Positions 58,031 through 64,000 of a DNA stretch of 64,000 nucleotides are shown here, piece by piece (position 1 is the stretch's first letter; the number at the start of each line of letters is the position of its first letter). The position numbers and the translations under genes are program-made. The stretch spans positions 39,578,349-39,642,348 of the forward strand of contig JAQNBH010000002.1 of the NCBI GenBank assembly GCA_028752905.1, read 5' to 3'. The stretch comes from Cladorhizidae sp. MBARI D1340-BT2 (Eukaryota > Porifera > Demospongiae > Poecilosclerida > Cladorhizidae). Under the pieces are notes generated by a model, which saw only the letters and a program-made list of their open reading frames with translations, ran no database searches and was not told the DNA's origin.

Positions 58031-58975
58031 TCACTAGAAGTTGAGAATTTTAGACATATACATTACATGCATGTATATGTTCTATGATGCATGTTTCAGA
58101 GAGCACTATGAGGATTTACACTAGAAGTTAAGTAAATTTTAGATTTTTATAGGAACATATACATGCATGTAATTAAAGCGGGTGCACGTAATTATATGGG
58201 AACATTATAAAAAATATGCATGAAATAATTACATGGATATGTGAAAAGTGAAAATAAGGGAGTGAATGTAGTTATAGGCACAAATCTAATTATAGGTGGT
58301 TATAAGACGTCATGAATGTAATTATAGAGACATGTCATTTAGAAAATGTAAGAAGAATACATGATTGCATCTATGAACTAGTAGTAAAGACATTATGCAT
58401 TATACTGAGTAGAGAGTAAATGTATGTATGTTAGGGGATCAGGTGTGTATATAGGGCATATAAAATAGACACATATAAGTAATTATTTAAGCAACATTCA
58501 TATATGGCCTCACATGTATAAATATTGGGTATATATACGCATGTGAAGCACAAAAGGTTTGCAAGTTAGAAAGTTTTAAATCCATATATAATATATTTTA
58601 TATATATATAAAGAACAAGTTCCTCTTAAATATAAAGGGTGTTCCTCTAAACATCCAGCACCTCTTTCATGACAGACCTCGAAGGCTGATGACAGCAGCC
58701 AGAGTGAGAGATACTTTACCGAATAGCCACATCAATGGAGTGCTTGCCTGGAGTAATTGTACCATGTCATTGTAAATTTGTGCAAAATTAAAACATAAAT
58801 ATGACATTCAGAATAACTCAATGTCCAGGGCTTTAACTTTGCCCTTTGCTACTCTGTGCATAATAGTAGAGTGCTTGGTAAGCTCACATTTGGGTTAGGT
58901 CATAAAAGCTCCACCAGCATCAAATTTCAGCGAGATGTATTATGTAAAGGGTCCTATAATGTTTGTTCTCTACAT
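58031..58975. other. Unassigned AT-rich region
   Basis: Includes short TATATA runs near 58585-58612 and no recognised gene. Confidence 0.5.
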
Positions 58976-59462
58976 TGATAGGTAAAGGGTCAAGTAAATG
59001 TTTGTACTCTATATATTGATGTACTCTATATATTGATAGGTAAAGGGTCCTGTAAATATTTGTTCTCTACACTGATAGGTAAAGGGTCCTGTAAATGTTT
59101 GTTCTCTACACTGATAGGTAAAGGGTCCTGTAAATGTTTATTCTCTACATTGACAGGTAAAGGGTCCTGTAAATGTTTGTTCTCTACACTGATAGGTAAA
59201 AAGGACTGATAGGTAAAAAGGATAGGTAAAGGGTCCTGTAAATGTTTGTTCTCTACATCCTGTAAATGTTTATTCTCTACACTGATAGGTAAAGGTATTG
59301 GGTCAAGTAAATGTTTGTTCTCTACACTGATAGGTAAAGGGTTATGTAAATGTTTGTTCTCTACACTGATAGGTAAAGGGTTATGTAAATGTTTGTTCTC
59401 TACACTGATAGGTAAAGGGTCCTGTAAATGTTTGTTCTCTATACTGATAGGTAAAGGACCAA
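58976..59462. repeat. 39-bp tandem repeat, about 12 units
   Basis: GGTAAAGGGTCCTGTAAATG and TTTGTTCTCTACACTGATA, some units partial. Confidence 0.95.
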
Positions 59463-62400
59463 GTCTAGTTGGTATGTAGTCAGTCCTACCTGTACTGCCA
59501 TGCTAGTTGGTGTGTAGTCAGTCCTACCTGTACTGCCATGCTAGTTGGTATGTAGTCAGTCCTACCTGTACTGCCATGTTAGTTGGTGTGTAGTCCTACC
59601 TGTACTGCCATGCTAGTTGGTGTGTAGTCCTACCTGTACTGCCATGCTAGTTGGTGTGTAGTCCTACCTGTACTACCATGCTAGTTGGTGTGTAGTCCTA
59701 CCTGTACTGCCATGCTAGTTGATGTGTAGTCCTACCTGTACTGCCATGCTAGTTGGTGTGTAGTCCTACCTGTACTGCCATGCTAGTTGGTGTGTAGTCC
59801 TACCTGTACTGCCATGCTAGTTGGTGTGTAGTCCTACCTGTACTGCCATGCTAGTTGGTGTATAGTCCTACCTGTACTGCCATGCTAGTTGGTGTGTAGT
59901 CCTACCTGTACTGCCATGCTAGTTGGTGTGTAGTCCTACCTGTACTGCCATGCTAGTTGGTGTGCAGTCCTACCTGTACTGCCATGCTAGTTGGTGTGTA
60001 GTCCTACCTGTACTGCCATGCTAGTTGATGTGTAGTCCTACCTGTACTGCCATTCTAGTTGGTGTGTAGTCCTACCTGTACTGCCATGCTAGTTGGTGTG
60101 TAGTCCTACCTGTACTGCCATGCTAGTTGGTGTGTAGTCCTACCTGTACTGCCATGCTAGTTGGTGTATAGTCCTACCTGTACTGCCATGCTAGTTGGTG
60201 TGTAGTCCTACCTGTACTGCCATGCTAGTTGGTGTGTAGTCCTACCTGTACTGCCATGCTAGTTGGTGTGTAGTCCTACCTGTACTGCCATGCTAGTTGG
60301 TGTGTAGTCCTACCTGTACTGCCATGCTAGTTGGTGTATAGTCCTACCTGTACTGCCATGCTAGTTGGTGTGTAGTCCTACCTGTACTGCCATGCTAGTT
60401 GGTGTGTAGTCAGTCCTACCTGTACTGCCATGCTAGTTGGTGTGTAGTCCTACCTGTACTGCCATGCTAGTTGGTGTGTAGTCCTACCTGTACTGCCATG
60501 CTAGTTGGTGTGCAGTCCTACCTGTACTGCCATGCTAGTTGGTGTGTAGTCAGTCCTACCTGTACTGCCATGCTAGTTGGTGTGTAGTCCTACCTGTACT
60601 GCCATGCTAGTTGGTGTGTAGTCCTACCTGTACTGCCATGCTAGTTGGTGTATAGTCCTACCTGTACTGCCATGCTAGTTGGTGTATAGTCCTACCTGTA
60701 CTGCCATGCTAGTTGGTGTGTAGTCCTACCTGTACTGCCATGCTAGTTGGTGTGTAGTCCTACCTGTACTGCCATGCTAGTTGGTGTGCAGTCCTACCTG
60801 TACTGCCAAGGCTAGTTGGTGTGTAGTCCTACCTGTACTGCCATGCTAGTTGGTGTGTAGTCCTACCTGTACTGCCATGCTAGTTGGTGTGTAGTCCTAC
60901 CTGTACTGACATGCTAGTTGGTGTGTAGTCCTACCTGTACTGACATGCTAGTTGGTGTGTAGTCCTACCTGTACTGCCATGCTAGTTGGTGTGCAGTCCT
61001 ACCTGTACTGCCATGCTAGTTGGTGTGTAGTCCTACCTGTACTGCCACGCTAGTTGGTGTGTAGTCCTACCTGTACTGCCATGCTAGTTGGTGTATAGTC
61101 CTACCTGTACTGCCATGCTAGTTGGTGTGTAGTCCTACCTGTACTGCCATGCTAATTGGTGTATAGTCCTACCTGTACTGCCATGCTAGTTGGTGTGTAG
61201 TCCTACCTGTACTGCCATGCTAGTTGGTGTGCAGTCCTACCTGTACTGCCATGCTAGTTGGTGTGTAGTCCTACCTGTACTGACATGCTAGTTGGTGTGT
61301 AGTCCTACCTGTACTGACATGCTAGTTGGTGTGTAGTCCTACCTGTACTGCCATGCTAGTTGGTGTGCAGTCCTACCTGTACTGCCATGCTAGTTGGTGT
61401 GTAGTCCTACCTGTACTGCCATGCTAGTTGGTGTGTAGTCCTACCTGTACTGCCATGCTAGTTGGTGTGTAGTCCTACCTGTACTGCCATGCTAGTTGCT
61501 GTGTAGTCCTACCTGTACTGCCATGCTAGTTGGTGTGTAGTCCTATCTCTACTGCCATGCTAGTTGGTGTATAGTCCTACCTGCACTGCCATGCTAGTTG
61601 ATGTGTAGTCCTACCTGTACTGCCATGCTAGTTGGTGTATAGTCCTACCTGTACTGCCATGCTAGTTGGTGTGTAGTCCTAACTGTACTGCCATGCTAGT
61701 TGGTGTGTAGTCCTACCTGTACTGCCATGCTAGTTGGTGTATAGTCCTACCTGCACTGCCATGCTAGTTGGTGTGTAGTCCTACCTGTACTGCCATGCTA
61801 GTTGGTGTGTAGTCCTACCTGTACTGCCATGCTAGTTGGTGTGTAGTCCTACCTGTACTGCCATGCTAGTTGGTGTATAGTCCTACCTGTACTGCCATGC
61901 TAGTTGGTGTGTAGTCCTACCTGTACTGCCATGCTAGTTGGTGTGTAGTCAGTCCTACCTGTACTGCCATGCTAGTTGGTGTGTAGTCCTACCTGTACTG
62001 CCATGCTAGTTGGTGTGCAGTCCTACCTGTACTGCCATGCTAGTTGGTGTGTAGTCAGTCCTACCTGTACTGCCATGCTAGTTGGTGTGTAGTCCTACCT
62101 GTACTGCCATGCTAGTTGGTGTGTAGTCCTACCTGTACTGCCATGCTAGTTGGTGTATAGTCCTACCTGTACTGCCATGCTAGTTGGTGTGTAGTCCTAC
62201 CTGTACTGCCATGCTAGTTGGTGTGTAGTCCTACCTGTACTGCCATGCTAGTTGGTGTGCAGTCCTACCTGTACTGCCATGCTAGTTGGTGTGTAGTCCT
62301 ACCTGTACTGACATGCTAGTTGGTGTGTAGTCCTACCTGTACTGACATGCTAGTTGGTGTGTAGTCCTACCTGTACTGCCATGCTAGTTGGTGTGCAGTC

Positions 62401-64000
62401 CTACCTGTACTGCCACGCTAGTTGGTGTGTAGTCCTACCTGTACTGCCACGCTAGTTGGTGTGTAGTCCTACCTGTACTGCCATGCTAGTTGGTGTGTAG
62501 TCCTACCTGTACTGCCATGCTAGTTGGCGTGTAGTCCTACCTGTACTGCCATGCTAGTTGGTGTGTAGTCCTACCTGTCTGCCATGCTAGTTGGTGTGCA
62601 GTCCTACCTGTACTGCCATTCTAGTTGGTGTGTAGTCCTACCTGTACTGCCATGCTAGTTGGTGTGCAGTCCTACCTGTACTGCCATGCTAGTTGGTGTG
62701 TAGTCCTACCTGTACTGCCATGCTAGTTGGTGTATAGTCCTACCTGTACTGCCATGCTAGTTGGTGTGTAGTCCTACCTGTACTGCCATGCTAGTTGGTG
62801 TGTAGTCCTACCTGTACTGCCATGCTAGTTGGTGTGTAGTCCTACCTGTACTGCCATGCTAGTTGGTGTGCAGTCCTACCTGTACTGCCATGCTAGTTGG
62901 TGTGTAGTCCTACCTGTACTGCCATGCTAGTTGGTGTGTAGTCCTACCTGTATACTGCCATGCTAGTTGGTGTATAGTCCTACCTGTACTGCCATGCTAG
63001 TTGGTGTGTAGTCCTACCTGTACTGCCATGCTAGTTGGTGTGTAGTCCTACCTGTACTGCCATGCTAGTTGGTGTGTAGTCCTACCTGTACTGCCATGCT
63101 AGTTGGTGTATAGTCCTACCTGTACTGCCATGCTAGTTGGTGTGTAGTCCTACCTGTACTGCCATGCTAGTTGGTGTGTAGTCCTACCTGTACTGCCATG
63201 CTAGTTGGTGTGTAGTCCTACCTGTACTGCCATGCTAGTTGGTGTGTATTCCTACCTGTACTGCCATGCTAGTTGGTGTGCAGTCCTACCTGTACTGCCA
63301 TGCTAGTTGGTGTGTAGTCCTACCTGTACTGCCATGCTAGTTGGTGTGTAGTCCTACATGTACTGCCATGCTAGTTGGTGTGTAGTCCTACCTGTACTGC
63401 CATGCTAGTTGGTGTGTAGTCCTACGTGTACTGCCATGCTAGTTGGTGTATAGTCCTACCTGTACTGCCATGCTAGTTGGTGTGTAGTCCTAACTGTACT
63501 GCCATGCTAGTTGGTGTATAGTCCTGCCTGTACTGCCATGCTAGTTGGTGTATAGTCCTACCTGTACTGCCATGCTAGTTGGTGTGTAGTCCTACGTGTA
63601 CTGCCATGCTAGTTGGTGTATAGTCCTACCTGTACTGCCATGCTAGTTGGTGTGTAGTCCTACCTGTACTGCCATGCTAGTTGGTGTGTAGTCCTACCTG
63701 TACTGCCATGCTAGTTGGTGTGCAGTCCTACCTGTACTGCCATGCTAGTTGGTGTGTAGTCCTACCTGTACTGCCATGCTAGTTGGTGTGTAGTCCTACC
63801 TGTACTGCCATGCTAGTTGCTGTGTAGTCCTACCTGTACTGCCATGCTAGTTGGTGTGTAGTCCTATCTCTACTGCCATGCTAGTTGGTGTATAGTCCTA
63901 CCTGCACTGCCATGCTAGTTGATGTGTAGTCCTACCTGTACTGCCATGCTAGTTGGTGTATAGTCCTACCTGTACTGCCATGCTAGTTGGTGTGTAGTCC
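59463..64000. repeat. 34-bp satellite, about 133 units, open at window end
   Basis: TAGTCCTACCTGTACTGCCA and TGCTAGTTGGTGTG. Variants: GTATAG, GTGCAG, CTGACATG, CCACGC, a 4-bp CAGT insertion. Groups of variants recur in the same order (61491-61620 against 63812-63941), so it has higher-order structure. Confidence 0.97.

Overview
The window is eukaryotic, repeat-dominated DNA with no intact host gene. It has spliced gene fragments with GT/AG borders, TTAA-flanked piggyBac relics, hAT, Merlin and Ty3-type remnants, long satellites and a 100-N assembly gap. A nuclear copy of mitochondrial cox1 (minus strand, about 39905-40445) reads one tryptophan as TGA, as in sponge and cnidarian mtDNA, and begins in an 18-bp hairpin, a structure known from demosponge mtDNA. 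I infer an animal, most likely a demosponge; the species is not determined. Layout: 1-3097 holds anonymous sequence and a decayed piggyBac (PB-A). 3098-13030 and 24891-39840 are two arms of a very large inverted duplication. Each arm carries, in mirrored order, a half foldback MITE, a 1-kb low-copy segment, a 17-bp satellite, fragments of a kinesin-8 (KIF19-like) gene whose introns are microsatellite arrays, piggyBac PB-B, piggyBac PB-C joined head-to-head with PB-B, and a TATA-containing unit ending in a 19-bp tandem array. Low-copy parts of the arms look about 98-99% identical by eye, but tandem arrays differ in copy number and only the right arm carries a 3.4-kb hAT element. The spacer (13030-24891) holds simple satellites, a 2.8-kb CATAC-rich minisatellite with four palindromic reversals, a third copy of the TATA unit, an 18-unit 56-bp satellite, a fourth piggyBac family (PB-D) and two complete foldback MITEs. 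39840-47960 is a mosaic: the cox1 numt, a third kinesin copy (C), further PB-B fragments and a dispersed repeat (Y). 48181-49700 is a decayed Merlin (ISXO2-like) transposon. 50115-64000 is a run of unrelated minisatellites with 17, 29-34, 38-39, 53 and 63-bp periods, interrupted by a Ty3/gypsy gag start and two weak host-exon candidates, and ending in 4.5 kb of a 34-bp satellite. Working view: a TTAA-element nest captured part of a kinesin gene and was then duplicated in inverted orientation. Transposase defects shared by both arms (PB-B frameshift, PB-C stops) show the elements were dead before duplication; the hAT insertion and array-length changes came after. A head-to-head join of two haplotypes by the assembler would give much the same picture and cannot be excluded from sequence alone. 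Nothing here is a convincing functional gene set.
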